Shown here in pieces: positions 20,960 to 31,125 of a DNA stretch of 31,125 nt. The stretch's first letter is position 1. Each line of letters opens with the position of its first letter. Under the pieces are notes generated by a model. The model saw only the letters and a program-made list of their open reading frames with translations. It searched no databases and had not been told where the DNA came from. This DNA comes from Gamarada debralockiae (taxonomy: Eukaryota > Ascomycota > Leotiomycetes > Helotiales > Hyphodiscaceae), in assembly GCA_002803225.1 (NCBI GenBank), contig NXFV01000760.1, positions 1 through 31,125 of the forward strand, in the 5' to 3' direction. Made by a program: the position numbers and the translations under genes.

Positions 20960-22017
20960 CTAGTTCGACTTCTTCGCAGAACCGTTGGCATGTCCATTCG
21001 TAGCTCCGTTGGGCTTGGGTTTTCCGTTGGCTTTCTTCAATGTCGAGTCAAGTTTATCCAAGGTCTTGAAAGCCTTCGCAATTGTTCGGACACTGCTCAC
21101 CAGCAAAACTACCCCACGTATTAGCCAAATCCTTCCTCAACCATCACCCCCTTCCATATGGAATATACGTACTGCCAGGGAACACCATCCAGATGAAATT
21201 CATGAAGAAGTAATATCCCCAGAAATACAAGAACTCCGGGCGCGAATATGTAACCTCCTTGTAGTAGTGATCGAACATGCTGGTGGCATAGTAGAGGATG
21301 AGACCGTAGATCTGGCCGACGCAGACAATGATTTGGAGAGGGTGGCGCAAAGGGTGCGAGGAAGTTATGAAGGCTGCTACGATGAAGCAGAGGGGTCCCC
21401 AGGTGAACTGTGGATTCAACTATGTCAGCATGGATCAATTGTTCCAGAAGAAAGACTGAGGAAGAACGTGAGTGAGAAGACAAACAGCAGTGACGGTCTC
21501 CATGCACAGCACGAAGGGGTCGGACGTCAAGTATCGGGAATCAGAGAGCGCATATTCCTTCCAGAGCTGGCCGAACAAGTCTTGAGCTGGTCCCATGCGA
21601 GTGTGGTTGAGAGAGAAGTATCCTGTCGTCCGGTTATCAGCCACAACCTCCCAGAAGCTCGGACGTTCGTACCTTCAAAGAACAGATGAATCATTCCAGC
21701 TTCACGCAAACTTGTTAGCAATGCCCTCTCAGCTCACCCAAACCCCTCCCTCGCAATCAATATAAAGGATAAAACATACAAAGCACAAACCACCAAATGG
21801 CAGCCTTCTCCGCACCAGGGAGATGAGGATGAACCCGATTGACCATGAATTTAGTGCCGAAGAAAATTGTTGCGCAAACAGCCGTGAAGATGGTGAGAAG
21901 CACTTGCATCGACCATTCGTTTGCGAGGTAGTTTGCGATTTCGACTTCGAGGGGGTAGAAGGGGTGGGAGGTGACGCCAAGGGTGGTTGTGTTGATTGTC
22001 TCCATGATTGATGCCAT
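20960..22017 (-). CDS. EBP-type sterol delta8-delta7 isomerase (EXPERA family)
   Basis: Five exons on the minus strand: 22017-21780, 21699-21673, 21622-21486, 21407-21173 and 21108-20960 (introns 80, 50, 78 and 64 bp) give 261 aa. The second exon is only 27 bp and encodes the centre of the active-site motif. Family motifs are all present: GMIHLFFEGYFSL (His84, Glu88), LWKEYALSDSRYL, DPFVLCMETVTA (Glu130), GQIYGLILYYAT and FFMNFIWMVFPG, matching the residues of emopamil-binding protein that surround the sterol. It has four to five membrane segments and a Lys/Asn-rich C-terminal tail, and should sit in the ER. The reaction is shift of the sterol double bond from C8 to C7; fungi usually do this with ERG2, an unrelated sigma-receptor-like enzyme, so the substrate here could differ. 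The first in-frame ATG was used. Confidence 0.93.
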
Positions 22018-23005
22018 TGCGACGGCTTCGTGAGGTTCTGGTTGTATGTACTCGTATCGATTGTCCTCTGAACCAGCTCGCAATGGTTGATATGAAGGAG
22101 AACAACGTTAATTGAATTCGAATAAGGTGAATTAGAGCAGATTGGAAACAAGCACAAGAAGACACAGTACTAACACGAGCGAATCGCGGAGTGGGATTCA
22201 CCTCACCTACCCGACCAAGCTAGGCTCCACGAAATTCACTCTCTTAAGTTAAGGTAGCTCATCTGCTATCCGAAACCTTACTCTCTCCCGAAAACAGGAG
22301 TGGGAAGTATCGTCGGTTAACAAAATTCGTGGACCCTTCCTGCAGCTCTCTAGTCCCTGCATGGGTATTTCCGCCCAAGAGATGATGATTCTGATTCGTG
22401 GTTGATTGATTCGCGGCAACATACAAATCAAGAAAGCTCCACGTCTTCTCGATACAGACACTCTTCCAAATCCAATATCATAAGGTGGCTTTTGGCATGA
22501 GTGACGTTGTACGATTGTGGTGGACATCACGATGTACCGTCGGAGCGTTGTCCATGCCCGCTAAAAATATTCATCTCGTGTTTATTTTGGTTGAAAATGA
22601 AAGGTCAAGACTTGGCAGGGTGCACGAAATGGTAGGTTCACCCTTCCAACAAGAGTGGCATTGTGGCGCAGGGGATTCGTCCCCAAATTCCATCCAAGTT
22701 GGACGTAGCTTCGCAATAGTGTAGAATTTACTTCTTCCTTTATCCACCCCAATGAGCGCAATGCAAATACATCCACTTCGGATGGAGCCTCTTCAAGCAG
22801 GTTACCGGTGTTGGCGTGAAGGTTCCAAGGCAGTGGAAGTCGGATTTCAGCCACATGTTAGATCTGTGTCAAGCGACGAAGTAGTCTGCAGGGGTTTGAA
22901 ATTGGGTTGAGATTTTTTTAATTTTCCGCGTCTCGTAGGCTCCGTACAAAGTATCACGAGTCACAATATCAAGCGTCAGAAGTTTGGACTTTAGTATCCT
23001 GGATT
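22018..23005. other. Intergenic region, no gene seen
   Basis: About 1 kb that holds the promoter of the sterol isomerase and the 3'-UTR of the WD-repeat gene. The longest open frame (22582-22854, minus) begins with GTG and has no recognisable motif. Confidence 0.5.
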
Positions 23006-24740
23006 TTATGTCCACGAGCTAGGGGAAGATTTGGGATCGAGGAATTTTCGAAACCGGAAAGTGTCGTCGACTTCAGAACTTCCCCCACTCATTCTCGTCA
23101 TGCCATCGTCTTCCATCAGCATATCAACCCTTCCATACGGTCTCTTCCCATCAGCTGCCACCAGGCTGAGGGGAGATTCCTCTTGCTGGCCATATATGTC
23201 AAAGCCTCTGGCCTCAGCATCCTGCCACGGCAAGACTTCTCCATCCTCAGATATTGAAGCTAGAATACAATCTTGCGAATCGCTGAAGAATATAGCCGGC
23301 GATCCAGATTCTGTGTTCAACCACCTTCCAACAGTCTTCCCAATGACTTTGCCTCCCGGAATTTGAGACGCAAAGTCGATGACCTTGGGACTTTCCCAGG
23401 AAGGATCCCAGATATGGACTAAACCTCTGCTTTCCTCCCCTTCACATCTGACCAAAAGAAGCTCATCAATCGTTGGATGCCAAGTTGCCTTTGCGATTGG
23501 GGCATGAAATATCATAACTGCTCGAAGTATTCGGGTTCCAATATCCCATATCCAGATAGCTGTGGGCATGTCTTCTGTTCGAGTGGCTAGAAGCGTACCT
23601 GAGTTATCGAACGACATGATGTTTGTTCCAGCCTTTGCATTCGAATCATTTACGGGAGATGCTCCTAATGTGGGAGGGCATGTAGTTTGTGTAGCTTTGA
23701 CGAATTCTCGGACGAAGGCTCCGTTTGGTGAAGGCGTTACTTGCTCTTGCCAGATCTGCGAATGTCAGCTTGGCCCGGCATTGGAGGTTAGTCTCACGTA
23801 CCTGAAGTGTATCTGTCGGCTTAATTGCCGTCGTATGGAGTAGACTCGTTGCTTCGATAAAAGAAGACGCGGCGAGAATCGTGATCCTCCTGCTGTAATC
23901 TCCAATCGCAACATACGAGCCTATTCGATTCCAGTCGAACAACTTGATCCCCGCTCCCAAAGTCAGATCCGTCTCATCCTCAGAGATAGGAGTCGGGCCA
24001 TTCCATGTCTTGTACAAATGCCCATCAGCAGTATATACCAGCAGTCTATGTCCTTGCGACGCGGACTCCCAAACAGCTAGCCATCGTCCATCTGGGCTCC
24101 AGCTCAGGCCTTGCGCATCGACTGTATCTGGATACCAGGACCGCTTCACCTCCAATGTATCCCGCGTATGTATGCTTATGATATCCTTTCCTCCGCTCCT
24201 CGTCAACAACGCCAGGTTCGACGTTCCGGGTCGATATGAAATTCCTCTGCCAGCAACACCAGGGTTGTAGAATTTCGGTGAGCTGATATCCACGGATTTC
24301 GAAGTTGACAGATTGAATATGGACAACTTCAACCCAAACTCAGAAAATACGCAGATTTCATCGTCTGTTGCACCGAACGAGACGAATGCAACCTTTGTTG
24401 TTCCAGAGGTTGGGTGAGTGATGTTGGCGGAGAATTGCGTATCTGTTGCTGAGAAGGCTCGAATGTTATCTGCAGAAGCAACGAGAATGCGATTCGAAGA
24501 CCCAGACCACAGGAACCAGTGTACAGACGCTGCAACCTCGGGTGGTAGAGATATAACGCGTGTTATCTCCAATGATCGCGTTTCTCGAATGCTGAGCTTG
24601 GACGGGAGAATGGTTGCGACGTATGCGCCATTAGGACTGGGGAGGGATTGATAGGAAGCTAGGTTTCGAAATCTAGTCAGTGAAATGCTTCTTATATATT
24701 GCAATCGTTTCTTACATTTCAATGACCGAGAGAAGCGCAT
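23006..24740 (-). CDS. WRAP73/WDR8-like WD-repeat protein
   Basis: Exons 24740-24716, 24658-23802 and 23755-23006 (introns 57 and 46 bp) give 543 aa. The first exon has only 25 bp and encodes MRFSRSLK, matching the family start (Met-x-Phe-Ser). WD-type blades are visible, including SPNGAYVATIL, SWSPDGRWLAVWES, LFDWNRIGSYVAIGDYSRRI and SFDNSGTLLATRTED followed by PTAIWIWDI, a stretch very similar to the late blades of WRAP73. Family members act at the spindle pole body or centrosome, anchoring minus-end microtubule factors and a kinesin-14; this role is inferred from the family. The C-terminal 60 residues are acidic and Ser-rich. The start codon lies 273 bp from that of the divergent molybdenum cofactor gene. 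Confidence 0.9.
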
Positions 24741-25013
24741 TTTGGCGGTTTGAAGAGGTATACGAATGAGCTTTCAAATGTTTGTTTACTTCAGCTTCTG
24801 CACACACAACACGATAAGATAAGCGGATGGTTAGTCAGCATGGATTTGTCCTTGAATCGGAGTGAGCCGTCCCCCACTTAAGAGCTTCCACAAACTCTGT
24901 CATGCTTTTTCTGGGTTTCATCGTTCACAAGAAGAAGACGTGTGGCAAGATGGAAAGATATCCAACATAAAACCAAAGCCTCCCGTTACAGCATCTTCAC
25001 ATCTCACTCCTCC
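24741..25013. promoter_or_regulatory. Bidirectional promoter region with two upstream ORFs
   Basis: The 273 bp between divergent start codons contain, on the plus strand, a 14-codon frame at 24840-24881 (ATG to TAA) and a 23-codon frame at 24902-24970, both out of frame with the MoaA-MoaC start at 25014. If transcription begins upstream of them they could lower its translation. The transcription start is not known. Confidence 0.45.
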
Positions 25014-27365
25014 ATGCCTTCACTTGGGAGAGCGGGTCGCATCCCCGCACTACGAGGTGCCCAACGTCATTTGCTGTCAAGTAATACACAACGAAACACA
25101 GCATCTGCGGCACCAGCAATAAAAGAATACCCAAGTCACGAATTTCCACCATCTGAGCCCCCTCCATCACCCGTCGTACAAAGTCCGAGGCGCCGTGAGG
25201 CAATTAAGAACTCGAAACCATTCTCCTCCTTCCTCACAGATACCTTCCAGCGTCAACACGATTACCTCCGAATATCCATAACAGAGAAATGCAATCTACG
25301 ATGTCTGTACTGCATGCCAGAAGAGGGAGTGCCGCAATCGCCTCCTCGAGAACTCCTCACGACACCCGAAATTTACCTCCTCTCTTCGGTCTTCGTTTCG
25401 CAAGGGGTCACCAAGATCCGGCTCACTGGCGGTGAGCCCACCGTGCGGAGGGATATCCTGCCGTTGATGCACCAAATTGGTTCTCTGAGATCACAAGGGT
25501 TGAAAGAGCTTTGCTTGACGACCAATGGCATATCATTATACCGAAAGTTGGACAGCATGGTGGAAGCCGGCCTGACCGGAGTGAACCTAAGTTTGGATAC
25601 ACTGGACCCATGGCAATTCCAAATAATGACACGGCGGAAAGGCTTCGAAGCAGTAATGAAGAGCATTGAACGAATTCTGGAAATGAACAAGCTCGGCGCG
25701 GGGATCAAGCTGAAGATCAACTGCGTGGTGATGCGAGGCATGAACGAGCGGGAGATCCTCTCCTTCGTGGAACTAGGACGAGAGCAAGATCTGGAAGTCA
25801 GATTCATCGAATATATGCCATTTGATGGGAATAAGTGGAGTAAGGGGAAGATGCTCGGTTATCAGGAGATGTTGGATTTGATACGAGAAAAATATCCTGG
25901 GTTAAGGAAAGTCCAGGATCATAAGAATGATACGAGTAAGACGTATGAAATCCCGGGGTTTGTGGGTAGGATGGGGTTCATTACGAGTATGACGCATAAT
26001 TTCTGCGGGACTTGCAATAGACTACGGATCACCAGCGACGGGAATCTGAAGGTATGTCTGTTCGGCAACGCGGAGGTATCGTTACGAGATATTTTACGGA
26101 AATCGAACAACGGGGAGCCCATTGATGAGGAAGCTCTGGAAGCTATGAAGCAGATCGAGACGGACAGGCGGCAAAACTTGACTGCTCCAACACCCCTTGG
26201 AGGCACTGCGCATGAGAGGGAGTTACTGGATGTCATCGGTATGGCAGTGAGTCGGAAAAAAGCGAAGCATGCTGGCATGGGCGAGTTGGAAAACATGAAG
26301 AATAGACCCATGATATTAATAGGTGGGTAGGTCATTTCCATCTCTGCATTTATGGGCGGATCTGTGCATTGGTGTGGCGTATCAGCATACGGAATACCCT
26401 CTGTATGTAGGTTTTGCATCCATAGTAAATTGGACATGGTTTATATACCTCTGGCCAGTGTCATCTTCCGTGTGCTATAAATTACTGCATACTAACGTTA
26501 TCTCATAGATGAGATTTCCGCAAGACATCCAAAGTCACCATTCAGGGCCAGATCTCCATTTTCAGCGCTTTCTCCATGGCAGCACATCCCAACTCATCTC
26601 CTACCCAAAACCTCTCTGTCCACCTCCACTACTTGCTTCTACTCAACCAAATCCTCTCCCTCTCCCTCTTCGACAGCACCACCCTCATCTGCCTTTTCCG
26701 CCTCCGAAGCACCCAAACTCACGCACCTAACCCCCACCGGCTCCGCACACATGGTACCTATCTCCAGCAAAACCATAACCTCTCGAATCGCTATTGCCGT
26801 CTGCTCGATCCATTTCTCGAACCCCGCCGCCCTCCCTCTAATCCGTTCCAATCAGCTCAAGAAAGGCGACGTGTTAGGTGTGGCAAGGATTGCTGGTATC
26901 ATGGCCGCCAAAAGGACGAGTGAGTTGATTCCGCTTTGTCATCCGATTTCGATTACGCATGTGGGTGTTGAGCTGGATGTTGTTGGTGGTGTTGAAAGTG
27001 GTGAAGGGAAGGTGGGAAAGGAGGAGCAGAGTGTGGCGTGGCAAGGCACGGGGCAGGGCAATGCTTATCCTTTTCATACTCCTGATTCGACAGCCGCCTC
27101 TCCGGCCCAAAGTTTAAAGGAAGTGGAAGAGAAGGCAACGGGGACTGAGTTTGGAAAGGTGGAAATTAGAGCCACAGTCTCCTGTGATGGCAAGACGGGC
27201 GTAGAGATGGAGGCCCTGACTGCTGCAAGCACAGCCGCGTTGACTGTTTATGATATGTGTAAGGCTGTTGATAAGGGGATGCAGATTGAGGGGTTAAGGG
27301 TCGTGAGGAAGGAAGGCGGGAAGAGTGGTATTTGGGTGGAAGGTAACAGCGTGACGGAAAAGTAG
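25014..27365 (+). CDS. cnxABC: MoaA-MoaC fusion, molybdenum cofactor biosynthesis (cPMP synthesis)
   Basis: Exons 25014-26322 and 26509-27365 give a 721-aa fusion. The N-terminus ([18 protein letters not shown]) is Arg-rich and without acids, as in a mitochondrial targeting peptide. The MoaA radical-SAM half has the CX3CX2C cluster [10 protein letters not shown] (Cys93, 97, 100), the SAM motif LTGGEPTVR and the second cluster [14 protein letters not shown] plus a later Cys, as required for binding GTP. A Ser/Pro linker follows from about 437, then MoaC from about 507, with [41 protein letters not shown] and [10 protein letters not shown], including the catalytic Asp and Lys. A poorly conserved insert of about 55 residues splits MoaC. 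Together the halves turn GTP into cyclic pyranopterin monophosphate. The GTG at 24942 and other upstream in-frame codons are not ATG. The same locus can make a MoaA-only form by keeping the intron. Confidence 0.95.
26323..26508 (+). other. Optional intron between MoaA and MoaC; retention gives Gly-Gly end
   Basis: Donor GTGGGT at 26323, branch site TACTAAC at about 26489-26495 and acceptor ATAG ending at 26508. When it is removed, ATA-G joins AT-GAG and the frame runs into the MoaC linker. When it is retained, the reading is RPMILIGG and then TAG (26328-26330), so MoaA ends in two glycines. In human MOCS1 and its relatives the MOCS1A form also ends in a functionally needed Gly-Gly and the spliced form lacks it. 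Confidence 0.8.
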
Positions 27366-27493
27366 AAACTTCGTGTTCTGGGACCACAGCTGGTTGAGGG
27401 GATACCCATTCGTAATGAAGCTGTTTGATCCGTTCCAAAACGTGTCGTACGTGAAAGAGCGCTGTTCGTGGTCCAATTTGGTTCCAGTGAAAG

Positions 27494-28566
27494 TCATTCG
27501 TGGGTCATCCAGTATGTCTTTCCCTCAGCGAGCACTGGGCTTCTCCGACCTAATGTCTTCTGAGTAGGTGGTCGTCCTCGGTGACTAGTGTTGGCCGTGA
27601 CTAGGGTATTGCCCATGAGGGGCAGTTCAGTGTCGTAAACTGGTAAAAGCGCGGACGGATCATGGGACGGATTGATGTACAGCTCCGATTGATACTTTGG
27701 TAACAACTCGCTGACATCCACATGCTGGCCAATTTTCGCAAGGCGAAGTGGAGTATATCCTCGTTCGTCCTCCCAGTTGAGTAAAAATGCCTCTTTACTG
27801 ATTTAAGAGAGAAGTATCTTCACGACCTCAACATAACCCGAGAGCGATGCTTCATGCAACGCGGTCCTTCCATTTCCATTTTTAAGCGCTAATGAGCGCT
27901 TTGCAAGCCCCGACGCGGTTCGGAGTAGGGGGTTTACTCATATCTCTCATCCGCGAATCCAGCCCTTTATAATTCCAGGAATGATAGTGATGAAGTAGAA
28001 ATTCTTTCAGCTGATCTCCTCGTTTGCCTCTGTGATGCAGCGAACCGGTTTTCTAATAATGCACGACCCAATATCGAGGCATGTATGGGTCAAGGAGAAG
28101 AATGTGAGAGCATGGTCTCTTCGTCATCGCATTCTTCGCAATGAAATTCGCCAGACAACGATCCAATGCTTCGGAGTGTGCGACAGTGCTGCGATACTCC
28201 TTGCCGCTCTCGAGATACTCGCGAGCAGACAAGCGGGCGAATCTGAAGACCTGTGCTTCCTTGTCCAGTACAATGAAATTGCAACAGATGTCCAAAATTT
28301 CGGCAAATGTGAGCCTTCGGCAACAACAAATATGGGTCAATACAGACGGTGGCGACAAATTCAGTGGCCTTGAGTGGTCGTTGGGAACAGAGGAGCCATC
28401 TAAGTATTCGTTTGGCGATCGCAATGTCCCCGCGACCTCCATTCCGGCGTAGATTTCTTCATACAACCTGGCAAGCTCTTTGGGAAGAGCCTTCAGTTCG
28501 CGGATGAGACTTTGCTCATGTTTCATTTGCTCGAGGTGTTGCATCGAGAGACTGACCCACCGGAAC
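27494..28566 (-). pseudogene. NACHT/ankyrin-type gene, decayed 3' remnant
   Basis: At 28566 an intron-like acceptor (TACTGAC and then ATAG) opens a frame that encodes FRWVSLSMQHLEQM, LPKELARLYEEIY and ILDICCNFIVLD followed by FRFARLSAREYLE. These are the signature stretches that follow the NACHT ATPase in fungal NLR-like proteins. The frame ends at 28053. Further on, in another frame, an ankyrin unit NGRTALHEASLSGYVEVVK is cut by TAA (about 27805-27810), then GYTPLRLAKIGQHVDVSELL and a tail end at 27494. The NACHT domain itself and the N-terminal effector are missing. It is a remnant of a STAND-type receptor gene, with several stops and shifts. Confidence 0.65.
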
Positions 28567-29194
28567 CTATATTTGTCAGTATAGAACTGTTCTGCTGAGG
28601 TCTGACCCCTATTTACGCGACGTGGCGTAGCCAAGACTAGCCTCGCCAGAAATCACCAACTTTTAACAAGGGGCCAAAAAAGGTCCCTCAGCAAGAGATC
28701 CCAATTATGTTACCACTATACCATGCCAACAGATACGGGGACCATAACCTAGGAGGATATTTCTTCCCCTGTTCGAAAAGTGGCCGTCTTCTCTCCACCT
28801 TCTCTCCCATCTTCTCTCTCAGTTAAGCTGCGAAAGTGCTCGTCGTCGGGTGGTTTTTATACTTATCTTGTCGGCAGTCCTCTGTTCTAGATAGCCTCAC
28901 GTCATGGCGGCCGTCCAGGTAGACAAAGCCTCAACCACCACCCTAACGCACTATTCCAGCTCCGCCGTGACTATATCTTAGCTTTACAGACCCTCCAGCC
29001 TGCACCACGGGGAGGTGAGAGTCGTCGCAGGCCATTTTCCTTGAATGATTTATTCTTTCCAAATCTGCTATACAGGTCTCTCTATACATTTTCTGCTCTC
29101 CTGAAATCTACAATCTCCAGTAAATGTGAACGTCAAAGGATATCTCAAGCTCGAAGGCTCTCAAACTCTAAACTCCCAACTCCGTCGAACTACC
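28567..29194. other. Intergenic region, no gene seen
   Basis: Pyrimidine-rich stretches (TCTCTCCACC and similar near 28780-28825) and no coding frame with support. It lies upstream of the broken NACHT/ankyrin remnant and downstream of the membrane-protein gene. Confidence 0.5.
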
Positions 29195-30088
29195 TCAAAA
29201 ACTGAAGAACGGCAATCTCTTTGCCAAAATATATCCCCAATACAACGGCGCAACATCTCCACTTGGCAATCCAACCAAATTCCCAGCAATTGCACCTAAA
29301 ACCCAATCGCTATACAACGCAGCCAATACACTCGTCGCACTGCCTGCAACTAGAAACACCATAATCCCAATGGCCACAGTACTCTTTCCCAGATTCTCCA
29401 TCGACGAGTTGTTCACCTCCTCTTTTCGACTCCCGCAACACTGCGAACACATCCCGATGATGCCAACAATAAGCATTAAGCCTGCTGGGAAAGCAATCAC
29501 AGTTCCAAAGACCTCAGTAATGATTTTAACATGAGCGTTTTGTTCGATTTCCTTGAAAACCAATGACAACAACCCTGAAAGCCCAGCAACGACACCCGGG
29601 ACATAGAGCAGCAACCACCAAAGGACCTTCGTATATTCCTTATTCTCAATAGCATTCGCAGTGCTCTCAAAATGTCCCAATCCACTGTACTGATATTTCT
29701 CCTTCGGTCGAACCATTATCGCAGCATGGAAACTCAGAATACCAAACGTGACACTTAGGATCAGCTTCCACGTCGCCATTGCAACAAATTGCCATCGATT
29801 TCGACAACGGAGGATTGTAAGGACGGTGAGGATGATGGATGCGACGAGACCGAAGATAGCGAGAGTGATGTCGATCCATTTGTGACGATTCCTTTTCCAC
29901 GGCATCCAAGGACTTCGTTGATACGAGAGCATAATGATCGTGTAATACGTTAAGACATGGGAAGCAAATCCAATTCCACCATAAGGAAGTCCATAGCACT
30001 GGAGTTCCTCCGCGAGTGTGCCATTTGGATAGGGATTCTCGTGCAGCCAATCATTGAGATTGAAATGGGTCAAGGAAGTGTCGTTCAT
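29195..30088 (-). CDS. Multi-pass membrane protein of unknown function
   Basis: A single-exon gene of 297 aa starting at ATG 30088; the frame is open further upstream but only from a GTG. The N-terminus (MNDTSLTHFNLND) holds an NGT glycosylation site. Six to seven hydrophobic segments are visible, including HVLTYYTIIML, ITLAIFGLVASIILTVLTIL, LILSVTFGILSFHAAIMV, LWWLLLYVPGVVAGLSGLL, FGTVIAFPAGLMLIVGIIGM and VAIGIMVFLVAGSATSVL. A CSQCCGSRK loop follows the fifth. The loops are basic. No transporter or receptor motif is recognised. Similar unnamed proteins occur in other ascomycetes as far as I recall. Confidence 0.82.
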   Translation of the reverse strand: MNDTSLTHFNLNDWLHENPYPNGTLAEELQCYGLPYGGIGFASHVLTYYTIIMLSYQRSPWMPWKRNRHKWIDITLAIFGLVASIILTVLTILRCRNRWQFVAMATWKLILSVTFGILSFHAAIMVRPKEKYQYSGLGHFESTANAIENKEYTKVLWWLLLYVPGVVAGLSGLLSLVFKEIEQNAHVKIITEVFGTVIAFPAGLMLIVGIIGMCSQCCGSRKEEVNNSSMENLGKSTVAIGIMVFLVAGSATSVLAALYSDWVLGAIAGNLVGLPSGDVAPLYWGYILAKRLPFFSF

Positions 30089-31125
30089 GGTGATTTTCGG
30101 TGATGATCTGTGGTGAGAGAGACGAAAGGGTTGCGGAATATAAGAATGGCAATAAGGCTGCTTTGGGGGTGACTGCTGCACTGTTTTTGGTGAAGGGTGC
30201 CAGCTTCAGCCTCGTGGCGGCTGTGCCGGAGCGCGACCCTAAATCGGGGATCTGAACCGAGCATTGGTGGCCAAGAGAAGACTTGAAACGCGAGAATTGC
30301 CATTTATCAAGCCACCATTTCCCTTCAATCATTCTGCCTTTGAATGATTGAATCGAAAGAAAGTCAATACTTCGGTCTCAGGTCTAGCCGCTGGTCGAGG
30401 TCGTGACCTTCCAGCAGCTGCAAACAAGATTTGTACTCATCACCATTGAGCCGCATCGTTTTTGTTCATTGCAAAATTACTTGACCACGAAAGCACGTCA
30501 GCTCAAAGTACTACGCCCTCGCGACAGAGCTTTGCGATTGGAGTCACACTCGTGAAGTCGCTGGAGATATTGAAGTCATGGCTTGCGGCGAGGCAATCTT
30601 CAAAACTCAGCCCCGCCTCACCGGATGCAGCGCCATCTCACCAATGACCATTTCGGCGGCAAAATATTGGAGGCGTGCATATATGTACAGCGTGGCTGTT
30701 TCAACCACGAAAATGCATTTTGAGGCGTAAATGGAAATGCAAGAATGGCGTGTCGTGATTTCAAGTCGGCAAAAGGAGACTGCTACTAGACAGAATTGAG
30801 CTAACTTCTTGAAATTATACTTAGGTATAGAGAGCTCTCTCACTTGATACCTAATTATTAGACAAGAACCGAAATCCAAAGAAATGACATTAACCGTCTC
30901 TTAAACTCCTGTCGACAGCCCACTTTCTCCATAAGTTAACACCCAGAGGATTATGAGTAGTGTTGATTGAGAGGGAGACAAGTTCCAAGGGCATCCAAAT
31001 GGATCAGCTCTAACATCTTAGGTTAAAATCGCAAATTAATTCTCCGGTCTTTCTGGAGTGGACTTGTGTTGGTTGGAATTGCCTAATCAGGTATAGCCTG
31101 TATTTACCCCTCTTTTGTGATATAA
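30089..31125. other. Intergenic region to the window end, possible coding relic
   Basis: No convincing gene. A plus-strand frame is open for 81 codons (30485-30727, stop TAA 30728-30730) with an ATG at 30578; it has protein-like composition but no recognised motif. The last 400 bp are AT-rich with no open frame of note. Confidence 0.4.

Noticed and set aside
22582..22854. 90-codon minus-strand frame
   Set aside because: It begins with GTG, has no motif and sits in a promoter/3'-UTR region.
1..31125. CRISPR arrays, bacterial operons, tRNA or rRNA genes
   Set aside because: Introns and gene content mark eukaryotic nuclear DNA; no spaced direct repeats, no tRNA-like B box with matching arms and no rRNA signature were seen by eye.

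Overview
The window looks like nuclear DNA of a filamentous ascomycete (Pezizomycotina; Leotiomycetes is a guess from gene content, not proven). The genes are single, on both strands, and split by short introns (46-186 bp) with GT/AG ends and CTRAC-type branch sites. Coding models below were built by joining frames across such introns and checking phase; every joined model stays in frame.

Left part, about 1-6.7 kb, is accessory. It holds a broken fragment resembling the C-terminal part of HET-domain (heterokaryon incompatibility) proteins, a small secreted Asn-rich protein of unknown function, a dead Tc1/mariner (DD34E) transposon with at least seven in-frame stops and a frameshift, a 0.4 kb inverted-repeat (MITE-like) element, and a five-exon Cys-rich protein gene whose introns carry a shared repeated motif.

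Middle, about 7.2-24.7 kb, is mostly conserved genes: fibrillarin (box C/D snoRNA 2'-O-methyltransferase, with a GC-AG last intron); a Zn2Cys6 transcription factor transcribed divergently from a zinc-less medium-chain reductase, a pair that may be regulator and target; a very large (1916 aa) protein with a disordered N-terminus and DH/PH-like regions; an EBP-type sterol isomerase; and a WRAP73/WDR8 WD-repeat protein.

Right part, about 25-31.1 kb: a MoaA-MoaC fusion gene for the first step of molybdenum cofactor synthesis, sharing a 273 bp divergent promoter region with WRAP73. The intron between its two halves is built so that retaining it yields a MoaA-only protein ending in Gly-Gly-stop, while removing it yields the fusion. 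This is the most interesting feature of the window. After it come a decayed NACHT/ankyrin-type gene, a multi-pass membrane protein of unknown function, and about 1 kb with no convincing gene. No rRNA, tRNA or CRISPR was seen.
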